Source: Yponomeuta sedellus (lineage: Eukaryota > Arthropoda > Insecta > Lepidoptera > Yponomeutidae). Taken from it: a stretch of DNA of 64,000 nucleotides. Every line of letters starts with the position of its first letter. The stretch's first letter is position 1. Location of the stretch: positions 10,808,027-10,872,026 of the forward strand of contig OW203726.1 in the NCBI GenBank assembly GCA_934045075.1, given 5' to 3'. A program made the translations under genes and the position numbers. The notes below the pieces were generated by a model. It saw nothing but the letters and a program-made list of their open reading frames with translations, was not told where the DNA came from and did no database searches. Shown in pieces: positions 25,501 through 34,594 of the stretch.

Positions 25501-26768
25501 ACGAGGATGATATTTTCTGATATTACCTATGCATAACTCGATTTAGCCACCTGCACATTTTTTCTTTTAGAATTACTCTAAGAAATTAACTTTCACTTTG
25601 CGCATTTCTTTAAGTAATTTTAGTGACAAAGTGGCATTTTCCGAATCTCTATCCTACGTCTATGTTATATTTACTCCGAGCTTAGATTTTGACGAGACAA
25701 TTAGGTGTAGAGGTTAAAGGTCACGCGATCAAAATTAAGTAAAACGACTACTGAGACCTAGTATATAAAATATTCATTGCTTTTTTTAACGAATACTTCC
25801 AAATTATTATTAATGTTACTTTTAGTAAGACAAATTATAAACAATGCGGGACCTCATTTTTTTACGAACTCTTTGTTTATAAAGTCAGGAGAGCGTGTTT
25901 GAAGCAAATGAATATTGTATTTACCCACATACTTAAGCAATTTTTTTACTTTTCTAAAACAGGAACACATAACTGACTTAGCTCAGCAACTAAACGGCAA
26001 AGCAGACAATTCGGACATAAGTCTTCTGCTCAATGACATAGAAATGCACCGAAACAATTTGCTCAGTAAGATAAAAGATTTGAGCGCGATCGTAGACCAT
26101 GATCTCTCAGAAGCTGGCAGCAGATACATAATACGAGATAGAAACTGTCTGTCCTGCCGAACAGAACCGGTGGATCTTGACAAAGTCGTCACAAAAGATA
26201 CAAGCGAAAGGGAAGCTAGTCATTTAAGCGCACCCTGCACCACTAGAAAAGAAGCATTGCATTCCACAGTCCTATCTCAAGTGAGGCCCTGCTACCCAGG
26301 AGAGCCAATAAAACACGCACTTGACCCACGGTATGATACACATTGTTTGTTACACAAAAATGAGACTGACAGAAAATTAAATAACATACAATGTGATGAA
26401 AATTGCGTACAAAGGCGGATTTCAACAGAAATCGTCGAAATTGAAACCCACATTATGTACTTGACTTGACGTCAAAGCTAAGCCATAATTTGGTAAATCT
26501 CATTAGATATTGCTTTTCAGTGCCAAATTTTGTCCGCACTACTGTGGCGGAGATGCCAAACCAGAAGATTTATTCAAAGTCCCAGTTCTGTCTCGTCAGC
26601 CTAAATGGGGTTGTGGCGAAAAAGTAACGTTTGCTATTCTTTATTATCTTTGCCTATTTTCGTTATAGTTTTAATATATCTATTTAACTATTTCAGATAT
26701 TACAATACCACCACCACCATCACCACTTTATCAGAAAGGTACCAGTGAATAGAACAGTAGATTGTTAA
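13510..26768 (+). CDS. Gene B: QRICH2/C16orf96-like protein (DUF4795 family), complete
   Basis: Sixteen exons: 13510-13572, 15405-15750, 16244-18076, 19199-19225, 19463-19501, 19590-19861, 20759-21047, 21113-21170, 21795-21901, 21996-22108, 22629-22731, 23162-23274, 24873-25073, 25963-26330, 26521-26623, 26697-26768. They join in phase to 1,368 residues plus stop. The start MAAGNVMTIEEM is chosen because gene C has a first exon of the same 63-bp length with similar sequence. Order: N-terminal VVKFNLIRTLL…ARQLQVLERKVE…VTEVKIHA module, Asp/Lys/Ser-rich expansion, VVTKEEF…MAALQLSASLE, coiled coil, CLSCRTEP, CYPGEPIKHALDPR, CPHYCGG. The last exon encodes six consecutive histidines before …VDC-stop. 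No signal peptide or membrane segment is evident. An axonemal scaffold role is inferred from the family. AATAAA occurs at about 26,879. Intron 2 uses a GC donor. Confidence 0.83.
13984..14212 (-). mobile_element. tRNA-like fold-back element
   Basis: CCTATTTAGAGGC…CCACCCATGCCGGGATTCGAACC…GAGCTAATGGGCG on the + strand is an inverted tRNA-like body (T-loop GGTTCGAATCC on the minus strand). The right side ends with the complementary arm GCCTCTAAATAGG…GCACGGATTAGTGCATT, so the unit folds back on itself. In gene B intron 1. Confidence 0.75.
14308..14472 (-). mobile_element. tRNA-like fold-back element, second copy
   Basis: Starts with the arm TTTAATGCACTAACCCGTGC and CCTATTTAGAGGCTAAAAAT, then CCACCCATGCCGCGATTCGAACC and GAGCTAATGGGCGACTCACCGGCATCAGTGAAATT. 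The family's GGGCTGTAAGTGATGCAATTT segment follows at about 14,480. In gene B intron 1. Confidence 0.72.
14960..15165 (+). mobile_element. Probable LINE/SINE 3' tail
   Basis: CCATACCAAATTTTATTAAAATCGCTCCAGCCGTTGAGACGTG…CATACACACTTACAAACTTT…TAATATTAGTGTGATG is the pattern I know from RTE-type tails in insects (CAAATTTCATCAAAATCGGTT…TATAATATTAGTA). Identification is by remembered pattern only. In gene B intron 1. Confidence 0.5.
15177..15345. mobile_element. tRNA-like repeat folded into a near-perfect hairpin
   Basis: The left arm CCTATTTAGAGGCTAAAAAT…CATGCCGGGATTCGAACC…CTGGC is followed by GTGCCAGAGG and then the inverse arm AGAATCCCGGCATGGGTG…GCCTCTAAATAGG…CACGGGTTAGTGCATT. It lies about 60 bp upstream of gene B exon 2, so transcripts could carry a stable stem close to the acceptor. 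Confidence 0.72.
15899..15952. repeat. Hairpin repeat GACCAGGTTT…AAACCTGGTC
   Basis: GACCAGGTTTGCTCT and AGAGCGAAACCTGGTC are inverse complements apart from one extra base, in gene B intron 2. The same core (AGAGTCCGACCAGGTTTCGCTC) is in the MITE at 50,797-50,983 and, degraded, at about 21,268. Confidence 0.55.
16244..18076 (+). CDS. Gene B exon 3: Asp/Lys/Ser-rich expansion
   Basis: A single 1,833-bp exon (acceptor TTCCAG at 16,243, donor CCAG|GTAAAT at 18,077) coding for residues about 137-748. The straight reading frame stops at 18,115, but splicing at 18,076 restores phase with the 27-bp exon at 19,199. Composition is charged and repetitive with no recognised fold. From about 17,110 a degenerate repeat LGKSTxxSxKDSDQLxK can be followed. 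Confidence 0.78.
17110..17965 (+). repeat. Degenerate LGKS…KDSDQ protein repeat in gene B
   Basis: Copies read LGKSTQYSSKDSDQVK, LSKSTKRYRKDSDQLGK, LSHSSQYPSTDFDQV, LGKSTKGTVVDD, LGKGRRSSKDTDQLS and FRKDTKRSSIDVDRD. Spacing is irregular. It is acidic and rich in D, K, S and Q, so probably disordered. It seems unrelated to the YDKNG repeat of gene C. Confidence 0.55.
18150..18476 (+). mobile_element. tRNA-derived SINE (lepidopteran type)
   Basis: The head GCCCAGTGGTTAGAACA…AGTTCGACTCCCAGTGCGGGC is tRNA-like (A box and B box). The body carries CTAACTGTGAAGGAAAACGCCGTGA, GGCATTCGAATACC and CCGCAGTGGGCACGCGTGG. The tail GAGAAGGCCTGTGCTCTGTAGTGGGACGTATATAAGCT is a common lepidopteran SINE end. 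A related minus-strand copy is at 63,010-63,185. In gene B intron 3, just after the cryptic stop. Confidence 0.75.
18552..18952 (+). mobile_element. 5S-derived SINE split by a nested fold-back insertion
   Basis: The left part begins CGGTTAGGTGCAGGATAGGTGACCG and runs to CTTACAATCCTCAA (about 18,722). The right part resumes at 18,843 with CTCCACCAACCCGGACTTAGC and ends near GGGCACATACAAG. The 120 bp between them (18,724-18,842) is a short tRNA-like-family fold-back with arms CCTATTTAGAGAC and CCTCTAAATAGG. The fold-back therefore moved after the SINE. The 5S head is missing its first ~80 bp. Confidence 0.75.
20005..20314. mobile_element. MITE with GGGGCACTTACTAGCGCCACC ends
   Basis: The inverted ends (20,005-20,033 and 20,286-20,314) pair with two mismatches over about 29 bp. 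The interior has no ORF. It lies in the gene B intron between exons 6 and 7. Confidence 0.7.
21433..21783 (+). mobile_element. 5S-derived SINE directly before a gene B exon
   Basis: CGGTCGGGGCCTAGTGGAACC…AGTGATTGTAATCAATCACT…CAGGTGCTGGATGGGTGACC…CCCTAGCAGTGGAGACATACGAAG. The tail ends about 12 bp before the acceptor AAAG of the exon at 21,795, so the branch-point and pyrimidine-tract zone of that acceptor is SINE-derived or SINE-adjacent. Confidence 0.75.
23325..23668 (+). repeat. Minisatellite, about 60-bp unit
   Basis: Four to five imperfect copies of a unit containing CATAATTTATAATTAGTACATAGCTTTTTTCCTCTGTGACGAAGGCTTGATAA, most regular from 23,480. In the gene B intron after exon 12. Non-coding. 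Confidence 0.7.
23921..24214 (+). repeat. 147-bp tandem duplication
   Basis: AGAGGATCTTCTAACCACG… starts at 23,921 and again at 24,068. The two 147-bp copies differ at only a few positions, so this is a recent local duplication. Gene B intron. Confidence 0.85.
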
Positions 26769-27325
26769 GCGAGGATCAAATGAATCAATTCCCGATGTAT
26801 TGACACGGCTATAGTCCGAGTAGGAATTGATTGTTTAACCCGTGTTAAACACTCTACTTTTCATTTCGAATATGAGGAAAATAAAAACTAATTTTTAATA
26901 TTCAAATCTTAGCATACGAGATTATTACCTATTTTTTTTAATCCCATCACAGATACATAATTATAACACATTTAGTATCCCGCCAATTAATGTCGACTTT
27001 TTAAATTTTAAATATGGAACTCGCCGCGTAATTGTTGTGGCTTAATCCGATCAAATAAGTTTGCGCTCAGTTGAGCCTAGCGCAAGTAGGAACTTTGAAT
27101 TATTTGTTCGCATTTAGCCCCGTTTTAATGGCGGACATATATTTGTCTTACTCTTTAATACTACTTAATCTTTCTTTGCTGTCAAACTGAAAACTCAACA
27201 AATGTCATGGCGGAACGCGGCACATATTAGAAAGTTTTCTAGTTAATTTTTTTTGTGTTTTAAGTTTTTTCAATATCTAGCTGTGTGTATCTTATTGTGC
27301 AGTGTTTAGTGATTTTCTTTTAATA

Positions 27326-28853
27326 ATGGCATTGATCGGATGGTGTCGAACTTGTGCCATTTGTAAAATAAGATGCAGCCGGTCAAAGGGTACCAAAAGA
27401 AAGTTTATGGGTAAATTTCCTAGGGATGAAGACCGGTAAGTATTTCTGGCTACAGTTTTTGTCATCTTGCACAAGAGCAAGATCATAAATTATGTTAAAT
27501 AACGTAACGTAATTAATACTATGAGAAAAATATTAAGATGTTTCAATGTCATAGTGATGTGCCATACACATATTCAATATCGATAAAAAAATATCTGATA
27601 AGTACCTTGGTCAGAATTACTACTCAGTGTACGACGGGTGAATTGCTGTAAGCCATAACAATGTTTCAACGATGCACTATTAGTGGCTGCATTGAATGTG
27701 GTTTTTTTTAGATGCAGACAATGGGTGAAAATTGTGGAAGATCTTATATCGTATATCCCCATCGAAAAACTCCACCAACATAAATATGTTTTTAGAGATC
27801 ATTTCCGGCCGAAAGATTTTAACAACGATTTTAAAAGGAAGCCGATTAAAGAAATGGTGAGTTGTGTTATTATAATGTAACACTACATTTCATGAATAAT
27901 TATGTAATAAAACACAAAATACGCCTTGCTTTACGTCGACCATTTGAATGTATTTTGCTCCGTCATTTAGAACGCAATATTATTATTGCGTCTTAATACA
28001 TAAATGACATAACTTAGATAAACATTTTTTTACAGGGCTGTACCTTCTCTACTTATAAATGCGCCTCCTCTTCCTGATTACTTACTAGCTGAGTTTCCTT
28101 ACCACGTAGCCACGTCGCATCACTTGAAACTGGTTAGCGATAGGAATTACTAAAATATTTTTTTTACTAATTTTAACTTAAAATATTTTTTTATAAAAAT
28201 GTATTTGATAGTTACATAGTCAATTATGCAGTTATGTGGTAAACAGGAACAAACTATTTTTTTTTCGGACTATTCTTGCAATTGTTAATTTTCAGATTCA
28301 GCTATACAAAAACCTATTAGTTGTCGAGCTTCACAAAACAACTTTGGTACGTAGACTTTTCATGTATCGCTGAAGTTTTTTGTAACTAGTGTTTGTTTAC
28401 TTTGATAAATTACAAAGTATTATCATTTTCAGCACCTTGTACAGCAGCCAAAATATCAGCTGTTGCTATTGGTCCCGTAGGGTTTGACCACAATTATTGT
28501 GGCCTGGAATCTCAGCATATTTATCAGAACTATCCCGGTAAGTAGCATAGTTTACCAACAAATTAATAATCAATAACGACTCAACTTAACTTTTTTTGAC
28601 CATTTCAGCACCTGAATCCAAACCACCGATTGATGAAGTTCGCTCAGATTGGACACCTCTAAGGAAAAACCAAATAGCTGCTGAAATAAATTCAATAGAC
28701 CTTGACCACAATTATTGTAATTTGATACTAAATAATAAAATACTAATTTCATTTGTCGTTTTATTGAAAACATTGATTTTTATTAATTTTATTAGGCTAA
28801 CTGCGGAGCTCCTGGATGATAATTTATCGATATCGATAAATGTAGTAATGTAA
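27326..28853 (+). CDS. THAP-type zinc-finger gene, damaged or strongly diverged
   Basis: Exon 1 (27,326-27,435) starts MALIGWCRTCAICK… and exon 2 (27,712 to 27,856 or 27,876) continues RCRQWVKIVEDL…YVFRDHFRPKDF. Next comes AVPSLLINAPPLPDY (28,036-28,132), reachable in frame only through the weaker donor at 27,877. This is the THAP layout (CxxC, FP…RCRQW, HF, AVPS), but the third zinc ligand is Phe (VFRDHF where VCxxHF is expected). Further open segments at 28,296-28,346, 28,433-28,537 and 28,609 onward join well to each other but not in phase with 28,132. A tiny possible last exon is 29,383-29,446. THAP proteins bind DNA and are often transposon-derived. Whether this copy makes protein is doubtful. 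Confidence 0.5.
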
Positions 28854-30198
28854 GTGTACGTCCCTAATGCACAGACAAGTTGTTATGTTGGTAGCACTTA
28901 CTTTTGACATTGCATTTTTGCTCTATTGGTTGGTATTGCTAACGGGGCTAAACTCATTACAAAAGCATATAGGGAGGTCCCGTCTCTTAAAACGTAGTAT
29001 TTATATGCTATGTGGCTCAGTTCACAGTGGCTGAATAGAAACTCACATGACCGCATTTTTTTTTTAATATTTTTTTTTACATAAAACTCTTCACAGCTGA
29101 CAGTAGTTCTATTTTTAAAGTTCATTCCAGCCCTTAGTTCGGACGTAACTTGAAAGAGTTTTTCCCTTTCTATGGAGGGAAGAAGCATTTTCCACCCAAT
29201 AATCAGATCAAAACAGCACTACTTTCCGAGTATAAGAATCAAAAACATTTTTTTGTAGTAGTGGAACATTTCAGAACATAGCTTAGATTGGTTCTAACAA
29301 GCAATATAATTGCAATCGAAATTGCAATTATTTGGCATTGATTTTGCTTTGAATTTCATTTCATTCAAATTTATTATTGCAGATGGCCAAATTGAAGAAA
29401 CCCTGCTTGGAATGCAATTCTAAACAACCTCGTCGTTTCAAATAAGGGCTGGTTATTTGTACGTCCTACTCTGTTCTGAGTGATATTTTCTCTCGGAAAA
29501 CCTGTAAGAATCGAAATACCTACAATACAAGTAGTTTTTCATGCACTTCTATTTTGTTATTAATAAATGATAAAAAAAAATGCATGAAAATATACTAAAG
29601 ATAATATAAAAAATAATACCTACTATTATTCTTCTGTTTTCCAATAATCAATCATTTTAAATTAAACTTATTATGATTGTTTTATCATTAATCATTATCA
29701 TTATACTTATTGTAGTTTACTTTATTATAGTGTTTTAAAAATCATTCAACTTTTTCACCACATTTTTATTCCATTTTCTTGTCGTTTGTAAATGATTATT
29801 ATTTTGTTGATTAAATAGATTATTTATAATGCCTAACAATTGCAGCATTACCACTGGCTTGTTCACTTTTCCTAAATGTTTTGTCAATCAATTATTTTCC
29901 CTTTTTAAAACTGTATTATCATTATGATACAAGGGATTAATATTTATTAATTTAAAAATCTATGGCATTTCTCATTGCTTATAGATTTGTTATGGGTGTA
30001 ATATTCACCCACAAAATAAATTTTAACTTACCTTTGTCTGTTTAACTTATTCTACTATAATTAAGTTTTTTTATAGAAATTAGTTTTGTTTAGTCCAATG
30101 TTACTTTAATAGTTAATAACCTACTTAGGTATTTTATTTTTACCTTATAATGAACAAATAAAATATAAAATAATATTTTTGTTAATAAGTGTTTTTAA
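28854..30198. other. AT-rich spacer, no clear gene
   Basis: Beyond the possible terminal THAP exon at 29,383-29,446, this stretch is strongly AT-rich with no ORF of note and no repeat that I recognise. Confidence 0.5.
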
Positions 30199-30376
30199 TC
30201 TATAATATAAAAATGAATCCCCGAATGTGTTGGTTAGCGCAAATCTCGAGAGCAGCTGATCCGATTTCGCTAATTCTTTTTTTAGAATATTCCTTGAAGT
30301 ACGAGGATGGTTCTTACGGAAGGAAAAAAATAAAGAATCGACTGTTAAGCGGTACGAAGTTCGCTGGGTCAGCTAG
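30199..30376 (+). mobile_element. Non-autonomous Helitron, 178 bp
   Basis: Starts TCTATAATATAAAAATGAATC directly after A and ends …GGGTCAGCTAG directly before T, the TC…CTRR ends and A/T insertion site of Helitrons. A small stem AGCGGTAC-GAA-GTTCGCT sits just before the end. The internal GTTGGTTAGCGCAAATCTCG and AGTACGAGGATGGTTCTTACGG recur in insect Helitrons as I recall them. No ORF. Confidence 0.75.
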
Positions 30377-30503
30377 TTGTTAATAATTATTCCACGTCGC
30401 TTTCCACCACTTGCTATGTTTACTTGGTTTAACCCCATAATGTAGTCACTAAAATTGGCAGTAACATTCCGATCTCAGAATTGAGGTGACAAAGCAATGT
30501 TAC

Positions 30504-30647
30504 TGATACATAATAAGCTAAATACCAATGGGAAAACTTGGCTTTATTCAGATTTCAATTAGACATACAGAACTGAAAATGTTGACAAGAGAAACAATAA
30601 ATCAGATGAGTAATATCTTGACGCAAGCGTCAAGGAGGTCTACATCA
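30504..30647 (-). repeat. LTR (3' LTR of the gypsy element)
   Basis: Begins TGATACATAATAAGC and ends GTCTACATCA on the + strand. 105 bp (30,543-30,647) are repeated without visible change at 32,069-32,173. Confidence 0.82.
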
Positions 30648-32044
30648 TTCACCCCCCTCCAGGACGAAGTCCTGCAGATAGGACGGCGGCCTACGCTCTC
30701 GGTTAGAGCGACGGGGTAGTGAGGAATCTTCCGTCGTCGGTGGGCTTGAAGACGATTCCGAAGGCTGTACATCGGAATCCGGCGTGATGTACTCTTCTTC
30801 CGATGACACATCTTCAGTCTCAGGCAAAGGCGCCAATGATCTGTTAGAGACGCTTGTTTCCCGCCCGTCAGGAAGCCTTACATAGGAATAATCTGGGTTG
30901 CTTTGCAGAAGTTGAACTTCTTCAACGGCAGGGTCATATTTTGAGGTTCTTAAATTCTTTTTCATAAATACTGGTCCAGGGGAAAGTAACCAACTAGGCA
31001 TAGACTGCCCGTTCAATGAGCGGCGTGGGTGGCTAAACATTCGTTCGTGAGGAGTAGCGTTCGTACCTGTTGATAACAGAGACCTAATGGAATGGAGCGC
31101 TACGTCCATAGATTTCTCCCAGTCAGCGATCTCCAAATTATTCGAGCGTAGGTGCAACTGGATTGTTCTCCACAGCGTTCCATTGAGACGCTCTACCAAA
31201 CCATTGCCTCGTGGATTATAAGGAGTAGTTCGGCTACAGGCTATTCCATGAGTCGTAAGGAACGTTCTTAGTTCCTCTGATAAAAACGACGCCCCTCTAT
31301 CTGAGTGAATGTAGGCAGGGCTCCCAAATAAGAAAATCAATTCTTTTAGACATCTTATCACTGTTCCTGAACTAACATCACTGCAAGGAAACGCGAAGGG
31401 AAATCGGCTGTATTCATCGATGACTGTTAATATATATCGGTTCTTTGAGTTAGATGGTAGCGGACCTTTAAAATCCAAATTAAGTCTTTCAAAAGGCGCA
31501 GTAGCCTTTATTAGTTGCCCTTCATTTTTTATGTACCTAGGTTTAATCTCAGCACATATAGGACACGCTGCAGTCATTCGTTTGACTTCTTCAACAGAGT
31601 ATGGAAGGTTCTTAGTTCTTATCCAATGTATCATTCTCGTGACACCTGGATGACATAAAAAATTATGTAGCTCTGACAACTTGATAGTGGTGCCATTGAT
31701 TTGGGCACACACACGAGATAAAGCATCAGCGGCTAGATTTTGACTTCCCGGTCGATAAACAATGTCGTATTTGAAGCATGAGAGTTCCAAGCGCCATCTT
31801 TCAATTTTCTCGTTTTTTATCTTGCTAGAATAGGTTTGATCGAACATGAAAGAGACTGATTGTTGGTCTGTAACCAGGACAAAATGCCTTCCAATTAAGT
31901 GGTGGCGCCACTTGCGTAAGGCTTCTACTATGGCACATGCTTCTTTTTCTATGGACGGTTGGCGACGCTCTGAATCATTCAGTGAGCGTGAAAAGAATGC
32001 TACAGGGCGCCCTTTTTGAGACAGTGTCGCTGCATAGCTATTAT
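30645..32044 (-). CDS. Ty3/gypsy pol remnant: RNase H end plus integrase
   Basis: The minus-strand frame is open from about 32,044 with no start codon, so 5'-truncated. RNase H is recognisable by GRPVAFFSRSL, ERRQPSIEKEA and KWRHHLIGRHF…TDQQS, then RPGSQNLAADALSR. Integrase follows: zinc finger HNFLCHPG…CPICAEIK, then the catalytic triad D (LNLDFKGPL), D (IHSDRGASF) and E (NPRGNGLVERLNG), and a C-terminal PDGRETSVSNRSLAP region. The integrase appears uninterrupted. Without the upstream parts the element cannot move by itself. Confidence 0.88.
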
Positions 32045-32068
32045 GCTATTTAGCTTATTATGTATCAA

Positions 32069-32173
32069 TTTATTCAGATTTCAATTAGACATACAGAACT
32101 GAAAATGTTGACAAGAGAAACAATAAATCAGATGAGTAATATCTTGACGCAAGCGTCAAGGAGGTCTACATCA
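32069..32173 (-). repeat. Partial LTR (5' LTR of the gypsy element)
   Basis: Identical by eye to 30,543-30,647. The expected inner end is missing and replaced by an inverted 20-bp piece of the LTR terminus at 32,048-32,067. Confidence 0.82.
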
Positions 32174-32446
32174 GTTACATTGGTTTAGACATATACAGGA
32201 AGCATAGAATTTTAAAATTCAATACCGGAAGAAAGTTTAAGGATCGAAATATATCGAGCGATGGGTAAAGGCCGGTAAGGGACGCCCCTTACCGGCCTTT
32301 ACATCGATCGATTGGGACGCCCCAATCGGACATATTACGACCAAATAAAGGACGTATTAGGAAAGGGCAAAACCAAATAGCATGTCTGCAAAGACAATGT
32401 TAATGAAGAAGAAGCATCGTAGGAAGTGGCAGACACTGATTCCCCT

Positions 32447-32515
32447 CCGCTCGTGGCGAGTGATTGGAACCAGTCAATTGGTTAAGCAACTACGGGCGCG
32501 GTCAGTCCAAGTCTT
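32447..32515 (+). mobile_element. Head fragment of 5S-derived SINE
   Basis: CGCTCGTGGCGAGTGATTGG…CAATTGGTTAAGCAACTACGGGCGCGGTCAG matches the first ~70 bp of the copies at 33,276 and 35,103, with a short deletion after CGTGGC. Confidence 0.65.
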
Positions 32516-32535
32516 CACGTTCCCTCCTTTCCCGT

Positions 32536-33835
32536 GGTACACTTGCGTAGTCCACCCGGGTGGACCACTGTAGCCTTGGGTAACTCGGGAGCCACATATG
32601 AGAGGACACACATCTCCCTCGCCGGCAAGCGTGTCTTTTAATCTGTGGTGTGTCCCTGTTATATTCCAGAGATGTCAACTATATCTGGCTCCCTCACACG
32701 TACTCTCAACTCAGTGCAGTAGACATCTTCTACCTACTACTTTATGCAGCTCAAACACAGTGCGCGAGAACGAGATCGAGCTCAGCTGGCATCGGATACT
32801 TTCGGCCGCAATTCCTGCTGTAGTAATAAACGAGCGACGAAAAAGAGGTCACCAGATTCCTGCAAATGTCTTGACTTGGTGACCTTTTTGATCGCTCAAA
32901 TTGTGTGAAGGTCACGCTCGGAAAAAATCATGTGATCTGGATGAAGTAGGGAATAGGTAGACTAGACTGACTCACCACTTGTGTTTCTTGTTTCCACACA
33001 TAGGTACTTAGTTGATTGGACGTCGTATGAGCTAGGACACAAAGTGATGAGCGAGATATGATAAAGATTTAGTGTGTCTCGGTGAGCAACTCCCTATAAG
33101 GACACACGTTGCCCAAGTCTAGACCACGGGGTTATTTTTTTGCCCGTGGTCCACCTAGGTGGTCAAGTAGATGGGGTCGTCCACAGGAATATTTGTTTCT
33201 GGTGGTCCACCTTTTATTTTAGTCCCCTTTTTGAAATAAAGACTGCATGTTTTTGACTATGATTATGTACTCATAGCGCTCGTGGCCTAGGCGAACCGAG
33301 TGATTGGAATCAATCACTTGGTTAAGCAACAACAGGCGCGGTCAGGTACAACACGATGGGTGAGCGTCCCGTGACTACCTCTATTGGCATTTTTCCGAGC
33401 ACTTCCGTGCTTCGCAAGGCACGTAAACGAGTCATATAATGGCAGTCGTTAAGCCATGTGAGAGGCCTTATGGGCGGCTTGATAACTACTGACAATAAGG
33501 CCCGCCACTGTCTTACAATCCTCCACCAACCCGGACTTGGCCCCCGTGGTGGAGTATGGCCTAACCTTCCTGCGGTGCAGGAAGAGACCCGTGCCCCAGC
33601 GTGGGGACATACAAGGGTTGATAACGATGTACTCATAGATACTCAATTAGCATGATCATCATTATAAATAAAGGCAAATGCTTTTTCACTATGATTATAT
33701 TTTCATATTATAGTATTTACAATTACCAGGTGGAGTACGGGCAATAGGTACATTGTTTTAAAATTATTTAAATTATGTTAAGGGTGGACCACGAAGAAAA
33801 AAAACCACGCGGGTGGACTACACAGGTGTACGAGA
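32536..33835. mobile_element. Probable 1.3-kb inverted-repeat element carrying a SINE
   Basis: GTACACTTGCGTAGTCCACC (from 32,537) is mirrored by GGTGGACTACACAGGTGTAC (ending about 33,830). GGTGGACCAC motifs recur inside. No coding sequence recognised. A full 5S-derived SINE (33,276-33,626) inserted later. The outer limits and class are uncertain. Confidence 0.45.
33276..33626 (+). mobile_element. 5S-derived SINE, full length with target-site duplication
   Basis: Flanked by ATGTACTCATA on both sides (33,265-33,275 and 33,627-33,637). The head GCGCTCGTGGCC…GATTGGAATCAATCACTTGG is followed by GGTTAAGCAACAACAGGCGCGGTCAGGT…GATGGGTGAGCGTCCC, then the body and tail …GCCCCAGCGTGGGGACATACAAGGGTTGATAACG. 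This is the best reference copy of the family in the window (351 bp). Confidence 0.85.
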
Positions 33836-33870
33836 AAGGCGTTCACATTAAGAGCACATTACTCCCTATA

Positions 33871-33986
33871 GTTAGAATATTTTTGGGGCTTAATCGCGTA
33901 GTAATTTATTGCTTTTTTTACCTCGACGTTTCGACGACGTTACAGTCATCGTGGTCACGAGAATTAAGCCCCGAAAATATTCTAAC
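33871..33986. repeat. Hairpin MITE with GTTAGAATATTTTTGGGGCT arms
   Basis: GTTAGAATATTTTTGGGGC (33,871) pairs with GCCCCGAAAATATTCTAAC (ending 33,986), with CTCGACGTTTCGACGACG near the tip. Confidence 0.7.
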
Positions 33987-34019
33987 TTAACTATGTGTAC
34001 AAGTCGCGAAAGTTTAAAA

Positions 34020-34245
34020 TACGTTTACTCCCTTTCCGAGCGCTTCAGTGAGACACACCATTGGTGCCGGCTGACATCTAATGATATCGTGATATCTATA
34101 ATGTTCACAAGCGTGAGTGAATATATATTCGCTCTCTCTCTATTTATCTATCTCTCGATCTCTCTCGGAGAGAGACACTCGGGTTTCTCCACGATGTTTT
34201 CCTTCACGTTAGCGAGAGATGTTACTAGTAGTAGCAACATCTCTC
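34020..34245 (-). mobile_element. Degraded tRNA-derived SINE fragment
   Basis: CGGGTTTCTCCACGATGTTTTCCTTCACGTTAGCGAG matches, reversed, the CTAACTGTGAAGGAAAACGCCGTGA body of the SINE at 18,150. A piece GGATTACGAACCCACAACCCG after the hairpin at 34,245-34,322 may be its B-box part, so the hairpin may be nested in the SINE. Confidence 0.5.
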
Positions 34246-34322
34246 CGGTCACTTTTACTTTTTTCCAAAATACATTTGTAAAGTTGTAGAAATGTATTTT
34301 GGAAAAAAGTAAAAGTGACCGG
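34245..34322. repeat. Perfect-looking hairpin about 270 bp before gene C
   Basis: CCGGTCACTTTTACTTTTTT…AATACATTT and its inverse AAATGTATT…AAAAAAGTAAAAGTGACCGG pair along about 33 bases around a short loop (GTAAAGTTGTAG). It lies some 270 bp upstream of gene C's ATG. Confidence 0.75.
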
Positions 34323-34594
34323 ATTACGAACCCACAACCCGAATGTAAGCCCGGCGTCCTACCATACTTTCTTTGAATTTACACTCCCAACTGCCAGTAT
34401 TCAATGGAAATGTTTAAAAATTTTAGCATTGTCACTGATTGTCATTCAGATGTCATATTTATTGACAGAACAATTGAAATCTGTGCGATATTTTTAATCT
34501 GTCTCTGTGCTCTAAGTTGAGTATTTTACATTGTTTGATATAGTGTATTATTTTCTAAGGTTTTTGTTTAGGAGTGATATATTACTATTGCATT

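Larger units (their letters stand above)
30499..32178 (-). mobile_element. Internally deleted Ty3/gypsy LTR retrotransposon
   Basis: Flanked by the 5-bp direct repeat GTTAC (30,499-30,503 and 32,174-32,178). The left LTR is 30,504-30,647 (TG…CA). The right LTR is partial, 32,069-32,173, and its last 105 bp look identical to the left one, so insertion is recent. Between them only the end of pol remains (RNase H and integrase, minus strand). At the right junction about 20 bp of the outer LTR end is present in inverted orientation (TTTAGCTTATTATGTATCA), so deletion came with a local inversion. gag, protease and most of reverse transcriptase are missing. Confidence 0.85.

Noticed and set aside
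28596..28853. Independent 85-residue gene
   Set aside because: It starts in intron sequence upstream of an acceptor; better read as the last open segment of the THAP-type gene.
33322..33655. ORFs of 65-104 residues on both strands
   Set aside because: They lie wholly inside the 5S-derived SINE; similar ones occur in other copies.
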